A stretch of 64,000 bases of DNA from Trifolium pratense (Eukaryota > Streptophyta > Magnoliopsida > Fabales > Fabaceae). The notes under the pieces were generated by a model. The model searched no databases, was not told the origin of the DNA, and saw only the letters and a program-made list of their open reading frames with translations. The translations under genes and the position numbers were made by a program. The stretch is taken from NCBI RefSeq assembly GCF_020283565.1, contig NC_060062.1:5989322-6053321 (forward strand), read 5' to 3'. Of this stretch, positions 44,387 through 56,616 are shown in pieces; position 1 is the first letter of the stretch; the number at the start of each line of letters is the position of its first letter.

Positions 44387-45744
44387 TTAGAATAATACTA
44401 CTATATCGGTCTAATATATGGATGAACAAATTTAATTTTTTGAGTATTTTGCATTATATAAATATTTCGCATCAATAACATAATTATATAAAAAAAACAT
44501 AATTCTTTAGTAATTTATTTAAAGACAAAAAAGAAAAGTAAAAAAAAAAAGTACATGTAATATAGAAGTTCTTGTGAGTTCAATTCACTTAATAGCTAGG
44601 AACGCATTTCATAGGTAGGAGTCTGACTCTGAATTTGAACTTTAAACATTTTATTTATTCACTTTAAGAGTAAAATTTTAGTCACTAAACTAGTCGTAGA
44701 AAAATAGCATAGAAATCTTCTTCATATACCAATTGAGTTGATGAAGGATATATCATATTCAAATTGTTTGATCGGATACATCACTTTCAACTAAATGTCT
44801 TTTTCTTAATGATAAATTAAATGTCTTTGTCCACTATTGATGTATTCACTCCACATATTGATAGTGATTTAGCCATGCCAAGGCTTTGTTATTTGTGCTA
44901 TCAAATATTTCTTTTATCTATAAATATACATTTCCAATAGTTTTCATGCATTCTGCTGCATATATATAACATATATTCAAAATAGCACTTTAATTTGCAA
45001 ATTAGTTAAATCATTCATGAACTATTTGCCACACACAATTTCTTTTTGATAAGCCCATTTATCAAACAAAACTACATAAAATAATTATGTTGTGCTCTTC
45101 TATCTCATATAAATAAAATAATTATGTAATCCATAAAATCCAACAATTATTGCATATTTCTTTGCACGTATTTAGAAAAATTACATAATTTTTTTTTAAA
45201 AAAAAAACATGAGAGATCATTATTTATAACGAAGATATTAATAATAATTTTACAGCTATTTTATACGAAATATAAAGTTACAAAGACAAACTCTTTACTA
45301 TAATTGTTCCTCATATCTTTCTCTCTCACTCACCTGATCTCTCTCTACCACACACAATTTTTTGGTGGACATATATTAGTGTGATGTGGATAGATCTTAA
45401 TGCAGCGGTAGAGAGGACGGCGACACAGTGATGGTAGAGAAATAAAGAAGATGTGGATCAGTGGTAGAAAAGAAAGAGAAAGAAGCGAGTACAAAATGTT
45501 CTATTATCCTTTATCAAGTATGTATAAAAAAAATGTGTTCCTATAACATTCCTCCATCTAAAATTATGTAAAAAAAATTTGATCTTACAAACAAATTTTC
45601 TAAAAATACATGTTTAAAATAAATAAAAAATAATCTTAGAAACTATATTTATACTTCCTTAAAGTTTAAAGATTAATCTTTTCTTTTAAATATAAAATCT
45701 AAGATAAATTACCTATATTTAATTTCAATATGTGTCCTAAAATA
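44387..45744. other. Intergenic, no gene seen
   Basis: Very AT-rich. A fragment near 44570-44705 (gttcaattcacttaatagct, then actaaactag) resembles the tail of the tRNA-derived SINE family. Confidence 0.45.
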
Positions 45745-46021
45745 CTCCCTCCGGTCCTTTTTATAAGAAACACTTTGGAATTTTTATTTGGTCCTTTTTA
45801 TAAGAAACACTTTGACACAATTTCATTTGTACCCTTATTAAATACAATCAAATAATTCATTATAATGCTAGTGCATTAATTAGAGAAGTCTATTTCCCAT
45901 ACTAGTCAAAGGTTAGTTTTGGAATATAACATAAAATGATAGAATCATTAATGAGAAAATTTACCTTCCTTGGTCTGTGTGATTTTGTCAAAGTGTTTCT
46001 TATAATAAGGACCGGAGGGAG
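45745..46021. mobile_element. Stowaway-type MITE, 277 bp
   Basis: CTCCCTCCGGTCC begins after TA (45743-45744) and GGACCGGAGGGAG ends before TA (46022-46023). A 30-bp stretch (tcctttttataagaaacact) is duplicated at the left end. Confidence 0.9.
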
Positions 46022-49000
46022 TATTTGTCATTTTATTGGAGTAGTAGATAGGAGTATGATTTTCTACAAGTTCCCATTGATACTACAAAAAGAAACAAGG
46101 TTTAGCTTCTAGGGACAAAACAAAAAGAAACTTTAGGACCCACATTTTGACGGAAAGTCACAGAATTTGTGCATCGGATTCGTAAAACAAAAAGAAAATA
46201 AAGTTCATTCAATCCTATGGATTAGAAAAATTTGTTGGAATATTTGGGGATCTTATTTTTTTTATATTTAAAAAAGCAAAGATATAAGTGGTAAAAAAAA
46301 CACTTATATCTTCTAGAGTGGAGGTAAAACTGGGTGAAGACATAGAAGATCAATGTGGTGAAGATGGTGAGAGTGTTTGTAGAGGAGAGGAGAAAAATGG
46401 AGAGACAAGAGGAAGAAAGTGAGAGAGTTTGCAAAGATAGGAAGAAGAGAGATGGTCATATGAGTGAAAAAGAGAAAAGGAAAATAAAATAAAATTGAGT
46501 ATTAATAAATAGGTTCGTATTTGTGTTGATGAAAATGTGTCAAAATAATATTTCTAAAATTTATAATTGAACGACAATAATATAAATATATTGATACGAA
46601 ATATCATCATTTTCTTTTACAAGTATTCTAGTGACCAAAGATATGCATGTTCCTTGGATTCGAGCCCCGCAAATGTCTTTAAACAGAGGTAAATATATGT
46701 AAGTGCTCTTTGAGTCCTAAGATCTTCTCTGCCTTGGACTAGGACATCATCTCTTCATCATAAATTTTCAATACCAAAAAAAAAAAAAAAATCCTAAGTC
46801 AAGATTCAAATATTATTTTTCTGATAAAAATTCAAATTCAATAATCAAATTATATATAGGTGATTAAGCTATAGCAAGCATATTGGAAAGAAAAAAAAGG
46901 AACAAAACATTGAAATTGATAAGTAACAAAAACATTCCAGTAAAAAAAAAAGAAGATAAGTAACAAAAACACACACCAAAAGAACATTATGTTTTATGGT
47001 TAGTTGGTTTGGTTTAAAGAAAATATTACAATCCAATTGATTTTCACAAAAAGAGGTAAAAAGATCCAATAGAGATTAGCTTATTTCAATTTTTAGATTA
47101 GGGTTTGATCTTTTCTCAAATATTAGTCACCAAATACTTGAGAGAGGGACACTTTGGTTAACACAAAAGAGGAAAGTCTTGTTTATCATTTAACATAACA
47201 CATGTTAATGATTTTACCCACCCAACTTTCATACCCTAAAATTTCCTAAAGCAAATTCTTTACATGGATCTATCCTATAAGATAGAGATTAGATAACTAT
47301 GATAACAACAAGTAGTATAAGTTAAAGTACATGCTTGGGAAAAACAATCCTTAGATTCAAAAAAATTAGTATGATAACTTTTTCTTTTTGTACCTTTCTT
47401 GATTAAATATACAAGAATCACTTTTGACTTACTCACTAGCATCATTCCATTAAATATCCTTTAATCATAAACCTTTCAAAAGGCCTTAGGTGTTCTAATT
47501 CTCTTTAGCTATCTTTTAATTTTTTTTTAATTGCTCTATAGTGCTTTTTCTAGTTGAGATAGAAAACTCATCCATTAAAGCTTGGGTTACAAATATATAA
47601 AATATCCCTTTTGCATTTAAAACAATAAAGTCACTGTAGATAGCATTATTTCAGATTATGCCTTTTAGCATATAATAAAAGGGTAAAACACAAAATGAAA
47701 AACAATAGAAAATACAGTTGAACAAAATTATGCACAATTGCACATGGCACATGGAACTTTGCAGCAAATTCTTTCTTCCAATTTATTTATTTTAGTTTTT
47801 TTTTTTTTTTTGCTTAAATAGAATTTTAGTTCTATATATTTGTTGATTTATAATTTTGGTCCATCTTTTTCTTAGTATGAAAACATAGTCCTGCGATTTT
47901 TAAACTTTCATAAATTTTTCCACCACTAAATTTTGGCCTTTGGGTCAACTTTTGTTGGTGTGCTATGGTGTATTATGTGTTGGCAAGTCATTAGAAATTT
48001 GATGGTGCATAGACCTCTCGGAATAAGTGGATATTCTTCGGTCGAGAAATTGGTGGAAAACTGGAAAGGATGAAACTCATCTCCTGAAAATAGTTCCAAG
48101 TAAAAACCCATCTAGCCCTTTGTTCTTATTATGTATAGGAGATGCAACCCTTCACATGCTGAGTCTACTAGAGTGTGGTGGGACGGTTTATTAGGCTCTT
48201 CAAAGCACTAGTTGAGTTGTCCTTCTCGAAATATTTTTGTCGTTGAGTCAGATTCTCCTTTTTCTCTTCACGTTCTATTTTTGGGACGCCTTATGGTCTT
48301 ATTTTTTTAAAAAAACAATACACTTTAGCACAATTTTGTGACTTGCTAATTAATGTAGAGACTATATTAGGAGCAAAATTGGGATGCAGATTTTCTGCGA
48401 TAGTTTTTCACAAAGTTTTCACACAGTTTTAAATCTGGACCGTTGATCATAAATCAGACTGTTCAGATCAACACAGTTGAAAAATTACATGAAACAATCT
48501 CTACCACAGGATTTTGATCGGATGGCTGTAATGCAAAACTGCGTGGAAATTGTGTCAAAACAAACTGCAGGATATATGTTTTCGCAAAATTGTATTTAGG
48601 CATATTTTCCTGTTCTTACCTATAATATAACCTTTTTTTTTAAATCGATATAACATATTGTTATATCCAGATTGTTTTCAAGTTTATGAACTAGTACATG
48701 TTTAAATAATTTATTGTTAACAAATTTGGTTTTAATTTCAAGTGTTTAATATTTATTTTTTTGATTGAATTACACTAGTGGCTAGATTCACATATATTAA
48801 ATGTGGAGAAATGAGAAATTTCAAATTTAAACATATAATTTTGCAAATTAACGTCTCTACAGCTATCAACTGAATTGTACTTAAGCGATAAATATTAATA
48901 TTTCACAACATATTTTTAACCACATGACCACTGTGTCCAATTTTCTTGTTTCATTATTATTATTAGTAAAGGAAGTGGCAATATTGCTTGTTTTCCAATT

Positions 49001-50045
49001 ATTTCATATATAAATTATCAAATAAAGCAAGAAATTAATAAGAGAACAAGTAACCAGGAGTGGCAGAAAAGAAAAGCGATATAGTTAGGGGTGGGGAAAA
49101 AAACCCAAAAACCAAACTATATCGAACCAAATTAAACCAAACCAAAAAAAAAAATTGAATCATAACTAACGATTTTAAAACTGATCTGAAACAGTTTGGT
49201 TTGGTTTATGGTTATCAGTTTGGTTCAATTCGGTTTGGTTTAATGATTCAGTTATTTTTAGTGAAAAATTAGTTACGGTTTGGTTCAAAACCATAAAATC
49301 GAACCATTTAACAGTTTAGTTCGGTTACTATAAATTTTAAAACAATTTGGTTCAGTTCGGTTCGGTTCCCATAAATATAATAGAAAGTAAAGAGTGTACA
49401 ACCATATAATAGAACACTGTTGTAACCAAAAAAATATAATAGAACACTGTAACCTGAAAAAGAGTACCCCTTAATTTAAGCAAAATTGAGACATTCTTTT
49501 CAAGATTCTTCCATGACAAAATAATTTTGTGATTTTGTCCCCACCATAACAACTATTCATCAGAATCACATGAGGAGTACAGCTTCTGCAGGATCAAAGA
49601 TACAAACAAACAAGTATTTGGACTTTTACAAAAGCAAATAAAATTTTGAATTTATTTAGTTGCTGCATTTTGTTTTTGCTGGGAAGATGTGGAACATTAA
49701 AGTTGGGATTAATCTATAATTATTTATTTAGTTTTTTGAAGGAAGGATTAATCTATAGGCCCATTTGTTTTAAGTTAAAAAAATGGTTTTTTCTTTGTAT
49801 ATTTTTAAGTATAATTTAATATATTTTAAATTTTAAATTCATCTTTTTATAAATTAAAGTGCAATTTTATTTAGTAACTTAAATAGTCATCTACTCATCT
49901 TAGAGATTTTAGCTTTGAGCAATCTTTCACGGGAAAGAAACAACAAAATCAAAAGTTGCGGAGTAGTGTGAGGTCGGCCCAAGTCAAGAGGAAGCCCAAA
50001 GAAAAGTGAGGTTTTAGTGTGACGAAGAGTAATAAGCTAGAAAAA
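46022..50045. other. Intergenic, repeat traces only
   Basis: No gene is seen in 4 kb. Traces: a B-box-like ggattcgagccccgc near 46660; an imperfect inverted repeat at about 48374-48590 (cacacagttttaaatctgga against caaaactgcgtggaaattgtg); and a block at 49085-49375 built from repeated ggtttggtt and aaccaaac words in both orientations, a common plant repeat type. Confidence 0.5.
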
Positions 50046-50224
50046 TCGATTTTTTTTCTCCACTATTAGTATCTGATTCATTGGACTGTTTAATCTGATT
50101 CAGCGGTCAATTCTTGTATTTAGTGGTTTCAGTCCCCTTCTGATCGTAATTGCGGAGGTCAAACTGTGGTTCTCCCTGCCAAGTACGGAGCCGACCACCC
50201 TTGGATCAACTAACGATTGATAGA
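50046..50224 (+). repeat. Repeat family R1, copy C
   Basis: cattggactgtttaatctg, then gtggtttcagtccccttctg, then ccctgccaagtacggag, ending aactaacgattgata as copy B does. Confidence 0.65.
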
Positions 50225-50492
50225 AAATCAATAAAATAAGAATAAAAAAGAAGAGTGAGAAAATGAAAGAGAGAGATAGAGACAAACGAGTGAAGGAGAG
50301 GATCTAAACCCATCTATAATACTATTACTAGTAATAGAATAAAGGGTCCAGGTAACCGGTGCCCCGAGACACCGGTTAAGGAAACCAAAAAAAGAAACTT
50401 TTAAGTTGAAAATAATACTTTTTAAACTTTTGAGAATTTGACCGCACAAATTCCGATGACATATTACTATATTTGTTTCCTTAAACAGTATT

Positions 50493-50614
50493 ACTCCGTC
50501 CCAAAATATAAGCAAAAAGTGGTCAATCAAAATGGATGTATTTGGTTAAAAATTTAGTCCAAATACATTCATTTTGATTGACCACTTTTTGCTTATATTT
50601 TGGGACGGAGAGAG
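50493..50614. mobile_element. Stowaway-type MITE
   Basis: actccgtcccaaaatataag to cttatattttgggacggaga, a nearly perfect palindrome closely similar to 18598-18720. Confidence 0.85.
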
Positions 50615-50919
50615 TACTCCGAAAGCATTATTTAACATTTTTCTAGAATAAAAGAGCCGGCCCAAAAAGACAAGAGGAAGTTTTAGATGGACACAAAAAT
50701 TTGCCCGCAATCAAATGATGTGTCTAAATAATTATGATCATCTAAACATATAAAATAAAAGTCTAATTATTTAGGTAAATCTAATTCTATATTCTTATTG
50801 TTGTTTATTGACGGGTTCACTTAAAACCTTTGTCCTGCCAAATTAATTAAACTACAAATAAAATAAAAATCTATCTCAACATGACCTCATGACACTTGAA
50901 AGATAAGTAACACAATTCT

Positions 50920-51276
50920 TGAGGCAGTGGCATAGAATCCTTGAGGTTTTCCAACAACCTTGGAACTCAATTCTTGTCCTATAGTCAAAGGGTCATCAAA
51001 CATGTTGACTATTCCAAAAGAAGTGGTTGTGTTTTACTTCAATGATGGTGGAATAATTGTGATTGAAGTTGGGTTTTTTCCACTTAAGGTGTCATGCTAA
51101 TAGACTCTAAAATGACTTAGTTTTTCTTTGTGTTCTAGGCCTAAAAATTTGGGGTCTATTGGACGAACAAATTCAAATGTGTCTTCTTTTTGTGATGTTG
51201 GTGATGAAGATAAAGTGAGAGTGTTGCAAGAGAGGAGAAGGAAGAAGAACAAAGTGAGGAAATTTTGGATAGGCAT
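50920..51276 (-). pseudogene. Dirigent pseudogene (3'-truncated, two stops)
   Basis: From an ATG at 51274-51276 the minus strand reads a dirigent start ([19 protein letters not shown], then [10 protein letters not shown]). It is broken by TAG at 51097-51099, where the intact genes have Trp of FYWHD, and by TAA at 51034-51036 after PSLK. The last third is missing: similarity stops near 50920, after QGFYATAS. The array's oldest or most decayed member; closest by eye to the gene at 53691-54290. Confidence 0.9.
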
Positions 51277-51383
51277 TGTGGTGGAGTTGGTGAAATTCTG
51301 ATGCTAACTCTAGAGAAAGTAAAGTATGTAGAGAAGAGAATAATGGAAGAAGAAATGAACTAATGAAGTGAAGTGTAGGTTAA

Positions 51384-51691
51384 GCGTGTGTTTGGTTCTG
51401 CGGCGGAGAGAATTGATTTTGGCAGAATTGATTCTGTAAAATTGATTCTGGCCAAAATTGATTTTAAGCTGAAGTGGTTTATGTTTGGATATATTCATGA
51501 AAAAGTGAGTTGAACAAAAAATTTGAGTGTAAAAATCAATTCTAGAATCAGAAGCTACGATTTCTAGCTTCAAGTAGAATCAATTCTGGAGGCAGAATCA
51601 ATTCTACTTTTGAGAAACCAAACAAGTCATAATCAATTCTACACGTCCAGAATCAATTCTGGATGCTCCAGAATTGAAACCAAACATACAC
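51384..51691. mobile_element. Tourist-like MITE, 308 bp
   Basis: gcgtgtgtttggttctg at the left and gaaaccaaacatacac at the right are imperfectly inverted, flanked by TAA (51381-51383 and 51692-51694). The body is packed with aattgattctg and cagaatcaattct words. It sits about 110 bp upstream of the dirigent pseudogene start. Confidence 0.75.
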
Positions 51692-52086
51692 TAAGGCTTT
51701 GTTTATAGGACAACAAATAAAAGAGAGAGAATAAAAAGGACAAAAGAAATTAAATGAGTTTTGTACCTAATTTATACAACACTTGCGCAACTTTTTAAAT
51801 GGTATGTCGTCGATTGTTCACATTATATCTTTACTATTATAATGTAGTGGTTTGATTGTGAAACATTTTATGTGAAATTATAAATTTAATTCCAGATAAC
51901 CACATAAGCAAAGAGAAGTGTGATGATCCGGAGTTGAATTTGAAATTCCACAAAATGTTTTCACATTCACACCACTATCAAACTACTACTACTAGATTTG
52001 TAATAATAAAGATATATTGTGGATAATTGGCGGCACATTTAAATTATAATAAAAATATGCCGTCAATTATCTTATATTTTGTGAAA

Positions 52087-52391
52087 GGCTTAATTAGTAA
52101 AATGGTCCCTTAAAGACATTTTTGGTTTCAGATTGGTCCCTTAAAGAAAAAAAAGGTCCAAATAGGTCCCTTAAAGAAAAAAAAGTCCGAATAAGTCCCT
52201 TAAAGACATCTCCGTTAATCAGTTTGGTCCCTAAAAAGAGGTCTAAATAGGACCAAACTGATTAACGGAGATGTCTTTAAGGGACCTATTCGGACTTTTT
52301 TTCTTTAAGGGACCTATTTGGACCTTTTTTTCTTTAAGAGACCAATCTGAAACCAAAAATGTTTTTAAGGGACCATTTTACTAATTAAGCC
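52087..52391. mobile_element. Mutator-type MITE, 305 bp, with perfect 9-bp TSD
   Basis: tttgtgaaa flanks both ends (52078-52086 and 52392-52400). ggcttaattagtaaaatggt and its exact complement are the termini; the arms continue about 140 bp as repeated ggtcccttaaag words. Confidence 0.92.
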
Positions 52392-52597
52392 TTTGTGAAA
52401 CCATGTGGACTATCAGATGTCATTTAAAACATTGAATAGAGTAATTTTAATTTGAAATAGAAAGTTAAATTAATTATATAAAAAAAGACGGGGTGTGAAT
52501 AGAATGTCAAATTTGGCTGAGTTTAGTCATGCTAGCCCAGTTATAAAAATGTTGGATAACTAACATAAACAAACTAAGTTTCACGAGTACTTGCCAC

Positions 52598-53062
52598 CAA
52601 GGTTTTAAATAAAGGTCCGTTACCGCGAAAACAGCGGCGACAAAAAGGTATTGGGGCCTAGCGTTACCGTTTTTCACCGTTTTTATATGGTGAAAAAAAT
52701 CACGGCGAAACGCCGTTACGGCCGCGACGAAAACACCGGTACAGCCGCAAAGAAACGCAATACGGCCGCGACAAAATGCTAATAGATAGAGATTTCTATT
52801 TTTTTCAATAGAAATGCATAAAAATCACATTTTTAATACAAATATGAACATAAATTATAAAGTGTTATATCTTTTTAACTCCTTCCAAGTTCAAAACTTT
52901 ACATTTATCTCATATTTAAGTTGTTATACATATATCATAGTACAAATAATTTTAATAAGATTTGTGCGATGTTTTGATTTATTCACACCGCGACGATCGT
53001 ATTTCATAACGCAACAGCCGTAACAACCGAAATCGTGACCGCGACCGCTATCTAAAACCTTG
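52598..53062. mobile_element. hAT-type MITE with GC-rich subterminal zones, 8-bp TSD
   Basis: cttgccac lies at 52590-52597 and 53063-53070. The termini caaggttttaaat and atctaaaaccttg are inverted. Subterminal zones (52615-52775 and 52985-53050) are dense in cgcgac, ccgttacgg and related CG-rich words, unlike the AT-rich centre. Confidence 0.88.
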
Positions 53063-53109
53063 CTTGCCACAATGGAAATATAGGAACCAAGTTAGTCAAA
53101 ATGCTAATA

Positions 53110-53232
53110 CTTCGATTCTAAATTATAAGTAAAAAGTTCGTAAAAAAAATTGATGTATTTAATTCAAATTAAAAACCAAACATATTGATTTTCTCCAATT
53201 CATTTTTACTTATAATTTGAAACGGAGAGATT
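53110..53232. repeat. Degenerate Stowaway-like repeat
   Basis: cgattctaaattataagtaa and ttacttataatttgaaacgg, then agag, are inverted; the CTCCCTCCG terminus survives only in part. Confidence 0.55.
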
Positions 53233-53690
53233 ACCTTAAAAAATCAAGAGGGGACAGACATGGGTTCCTAGAAAAGAAAAGCCAAGCTTCACAAACCCAT
53301 ACGCACACTAAGACTCAAAAACAAGAAAGAAATGGATTTTAAGCAATATGATATCATCTTCACTATAGTCAATAATCTCAACTCACAATAAATAAAAAAT
53401 AACAACAAATTATTATTTCCAAAGTAACATATAGCCATAGTATTAGCATTTTGACTACAAATTTATAACTTAATTTCAATGACTACAAATAACAACAAAT
53501 TTATAAAACCAAAGTAACGTATAGCCATAGTAAGAACCCGCAATCCAACATAGCGTGACACAAGTGGTAAATACTTAAACTTCTAAATCATTTAGTTATG
53601 AGTTCGATTTCTGACCAGTACGTATGAAAAACCAACAACAACACAAACACAAATCCTAAAAACAACAACAATAATTTACAATCATCAATA

Positions 53691-54290
53691 CTAATAGTGA
53701 AAAACATAAACATTGTACTCAACAATAGCATCTCCAGATTTGACATCATACTTATAAGTATTAGCTTGAGCATACCCTCTAGCAAATCTGAATAGACCAC
53801 TACCCCCAACAACAGGCATCTCCCTAACCTTATTAATACCAGAGTTCCTCCCCAAAATAGTAATACTACTTCCATTATACTTCCCTTCAATGAAAGCCAA
53901 ATTCATAGCCATAAGAAAACCAAAATCATCTTGTGATGCAGAAGCATAAAAACCTTGAGCTTTTCCAACAAGTTTGGAACTTAATTGTGGTCCCAAAGTC
54001 AAAGGGTCATCAAACATGTTGACTGAACCAAAATAAGTGGTTGTGTTTAGAATCAATGTTGGTGGAACAATTATAATTGAAGTTGGGTTTTTTCCACTCA
54101 AGATGTCATGCCAATAGAATCTGAAATGACTTAGCTTTTCTTTCTTGTTTAGGCCTAACAATTTTGGGTTTATTGAACGAACAAAATCAAAAGTGTCTTC
54201 TTTTTGTGATGATGGTGATGAGGTTGAAGTGATAGTGTTGCAAGAGAGGAGAAGGAAGAAGAACAAAGTGAGGAAATTTTGGGAAGGCAT
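53691..54290 (-). CDS. Dirigent protein, array gene 1
   Basis: Intronless, 199 residues. An N-terminal signal peptide (about 1-22, [20 protein letters not shown]) leads into a dirigent domain: [15 protein letters not shown] (55-69), [15 protein letters not shown] (88-101), [13 protein letters not shown] (110-122), [18 protein letters not shown] (132-149), [19 protein letters not shown] (156-174) and the end EYNVYVFHY. Length is typical. Potential N-glycosylation sites: NTT at 82 and NGS at 139. Dirigent proteins are secreted beta-barrels that steer stereospecific coupling or cyclisation of phenylpropanoid intermediates (lignans, and pterocarpans in legumes). The substrate cannot be read from sequence. 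The frame stays open upstream, but the ATG at 54290 is chosen because it gives the signal peptide and is shared by all copies. It differs from genes 2 and 3 at SQDDFGF and NSGINKV. Confidence 0.94.
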   Translation of the reverse strand: MPSQNFLTLFFFLLLSCNTITSTSSPSSQKEDTFDFVRSINPKLLGLNKKEKLSHFRFYWHDILSGKNPTSIIIVPPTLILNTTTYFGSVNMFDDPLTLGPQLSSKLVGKAQGFYASASQDDFGFLMAMNLAFIEGKYNGSSITILGRNSGINKVREMPVVGGSGLFRFARGYAQANTYKYDVKSGDAIVEYNVYVFHY

Positions 54291-55062
54291 TATTGTGATG
54301 CTAACTGTGGAGAAAGTAAAGTAGTGAAGGAGAACATATAATATATAGCAAGACAATGATGGTAGAAAGAGGAAAGTGAACAAAGAAATGAGTTTTATAC
54401 CATGTGATGTGATATTTGTGGTGTTGAAACTCATTAACAAATTACCTTTGAATAATTTTTTTTTTCTATTCTAAATATAAATCTCTATATCATATGATAT
54501 CACATTTTAATATATAGGGCCGAAGTTTGAACCCGAGATTTTTCACTTATTTATTTAAAGAAGTGAATTTTTAGCTATTAAGCTACCTGACAAAACTTAT
54601 ACCTATATCAAGTTTTATCTTCTTTCTTTGAGTTTTTATTTTTCCTTGCCAAATTTTCAATGAGCAGGATGTTGAGTTCTCTTGGTTATTCTATCTTAAT
54701 TTTTGGTCTAGTCTTGCCCCAAATGTTTTTGTATCCGTTTTTTATTTTTAATAATATTTGTTGCGTGCAAATGATAGGTGGCGGTCAAAGGGTGCCGAGT
54801 GCCAACTTAGTTCACGATTTCTCATGGGATGCTTTTGCACTATCTGTTTGTTTAAAACAAATATTAGGTTTTTTCAAACATAGCCTTTTTTTTTCGCTGT
54901 TGATAATTTAAACATAGCTTTATTAATACTACTAATTTATCTTAAAATATAAAAAGTTAAAAGTTACACATATTATTATAAAAAAAAAGTATTTTTAAAA
55001 GATCAATAAAAGACACATTAAATTCACTAACAATTTTCTTAACATTTGAAAAAGTCTGCTTA
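54291..55062. other. Intergenic, upstream of dirigent gene 1
   Basis: Promoter side of dirigent gene 1; contains a SINE-like tail at about 54520-54600 (gtttgaacccgag, then agctattaagctacctga). No gene seen. Confidence 0.5.
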
Positions 55063-55165
55063 TCCCCGCAACTACAATTAGGAGGAGACTGAAACCACTT
55101 GATGGTAGAACTGACCCCGAACCAGATTAGGTGGTCGGTGAATCAGATACATGTGGTGAAAAAAG
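55063..55165 (-). repeat. Repeat family R1, copy D
   Basis: On the minus strand: accacctaatctggttcggg, then catcaagtggtttcagtctc, then aattgtagttgcgggg. It lacks the 3' third of copies B and C. Confidence 0.6.
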
Positions 55166-56007
55166 AAAAGTTTGCTTAGAATAAGAGTCAGAGGGAGTAT
55201 AACTTATAAGGATTACTTTTCCTAAACTTTTCACCTCTTGATAAAAATACACTGATCTGTTTAACTCTGCAAAGTGCTAATACATGTTTGAGGTGCTGGC
55301 TTCAAAGTAAAGAAACAATGATGGTTTTGCCTGGTTTTATTTGTATGGTCCTGCACATTGCAGACAAAGCTTGGAACATTTTTGAACATGTTGCTGCTCT
55401 ACACACCTTAATACACCAAAAGAAAGTATGAGATGAACATGATGTGCACACCTCAAAAAAATTCACCAATCTAAAGTTCATCCCAAACTAAAAAGAAAAT
55501 AATCACTTCACTTGGAGCTTATAGTGGACCTGCATAATTTAGCAGGTGTGATTATAGAAGAGCAAACACATGTAATAATTGAAAATCATCACATGTCGGT
55601 GTCATGTCAATGTTTGATATTGACATGTGTCAGACACTAAATACATTTTGGATCAGAGGTGTCAGTGCTACAGAATTAACTTCAAAGCCTTCCCTTGCTT
55701 CTAATATCGAACAATTAGAATTCTCGGTTTCTGATATATCGATCTACAATTTGAGTCATCTGATCTCTATCCAACGAGTTTCATATCACAATTGGTTTGT
55801 TGAAACTACGATGATGTAGTGATTTTGTTAAAGCTCGAAAATGTAACTTATGTAAAATCACACAGTGATTCTGCTAAACTCACTGTGAATTCAAAGATAC
55901 ATTTAAATCAATTGAGTACAACAACTACAAATATAACCACAATAAATCCAAATCTCACACAAACACAATCCTAAAACAATAACAGCAGCAACAACAATAA
56001 TACTCAA

Positions 56008-56616
56008 TCAATAGTGAAAAACATAAACATTATACTCAACAACAGCATCTCCAGATTTGAGATCAAAGGAATAAGTACTAGCTTGAGCATAACCTCTAGC
56101 AAATCTGAAAAGTCCACTACCACCAATAACAGGCATCTCTCTAACCTTATGAAAGACCGGATTCCGTCCCAAAATAGTAATACTACTTCCATTATACTTT
56201 CCTTCAATGAAAGCCAAATTCATAGCCATAAGCAAATCAAGTTCATCTTTACAAGCTGATGCATAGAACCCTTGAGATTTTCCAACAAGTTTAGAGCTCA
56301 ACTTTGGTCCTAAAGTTAAAGGGTTGTCAATCATGTTGACCAAACCAAAACCAGTTGTTGAGTTTAGTTTCAATGATGGTGGAACAACCATAACTGATGA
56401 TTGGTTTTTTCCACTCCCTATGTCATGCCAGTAGAATTTAAAATGACTTAGTTTTTCCTTCTTGTTTATGCCTAATAATTTTCTGTCCATAGGACGAACA
56501 AATTCAAAAGTGTCATCTTTTTGTGATGATGGTGTTGGTGGTGATGATGATGAAGTGATGGTGTTGCAAGATATGAGAAGGAAGAAGAAGAAAGTGAGGA
56601 AATGTTGGGAAGGCAT
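56008..56616 (-). CDS. Dirigent protein, array gene 2
   Basis: Intronless, 202 residues. Signal peptide ([20 protein letters not shown]) and full dirigent domain: [65 protein letters not shown] and the same EYNVYVFHY end. It shares ACKDELDL and NPVFHKV with gene 3, so these two are the closest pair. Spacing of about 2.3-2.5 kb between starts, common orientation and similar 3' flanks (tcaattgagtacaacaacta after both genes 2 and 3) show tandem duplication. The longer upstream open frame encodes leader sequence and is not taken as coding. Confidence 0.94.
   Translation of the reverse strand: MPSQHFLTFFFFLLISCNTITSSSSPPTPSSQKDDTFEFVRPMDRKLLGINKKEKLSHFKFYWHDIGSGKNQSSVMVVPPSLKLNSTTGFGLVNMIDNPLTLGPKLSSKLVGKSQGFYASACKDELDLLMAMNLAFIEGKYNGSSITILGRNPVFHKVREMPVIGGSGLFRFARGYAQASTYSFDLKSGDAVVEYNVYVFHY

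Noticed and set aside
56014..56259. Plus-strand frames opposite dirigent genes 2 and 3 (also 58480-58767)
   Set aside because: They mirror each other only because the dirigent genes on the other strand are conserved.
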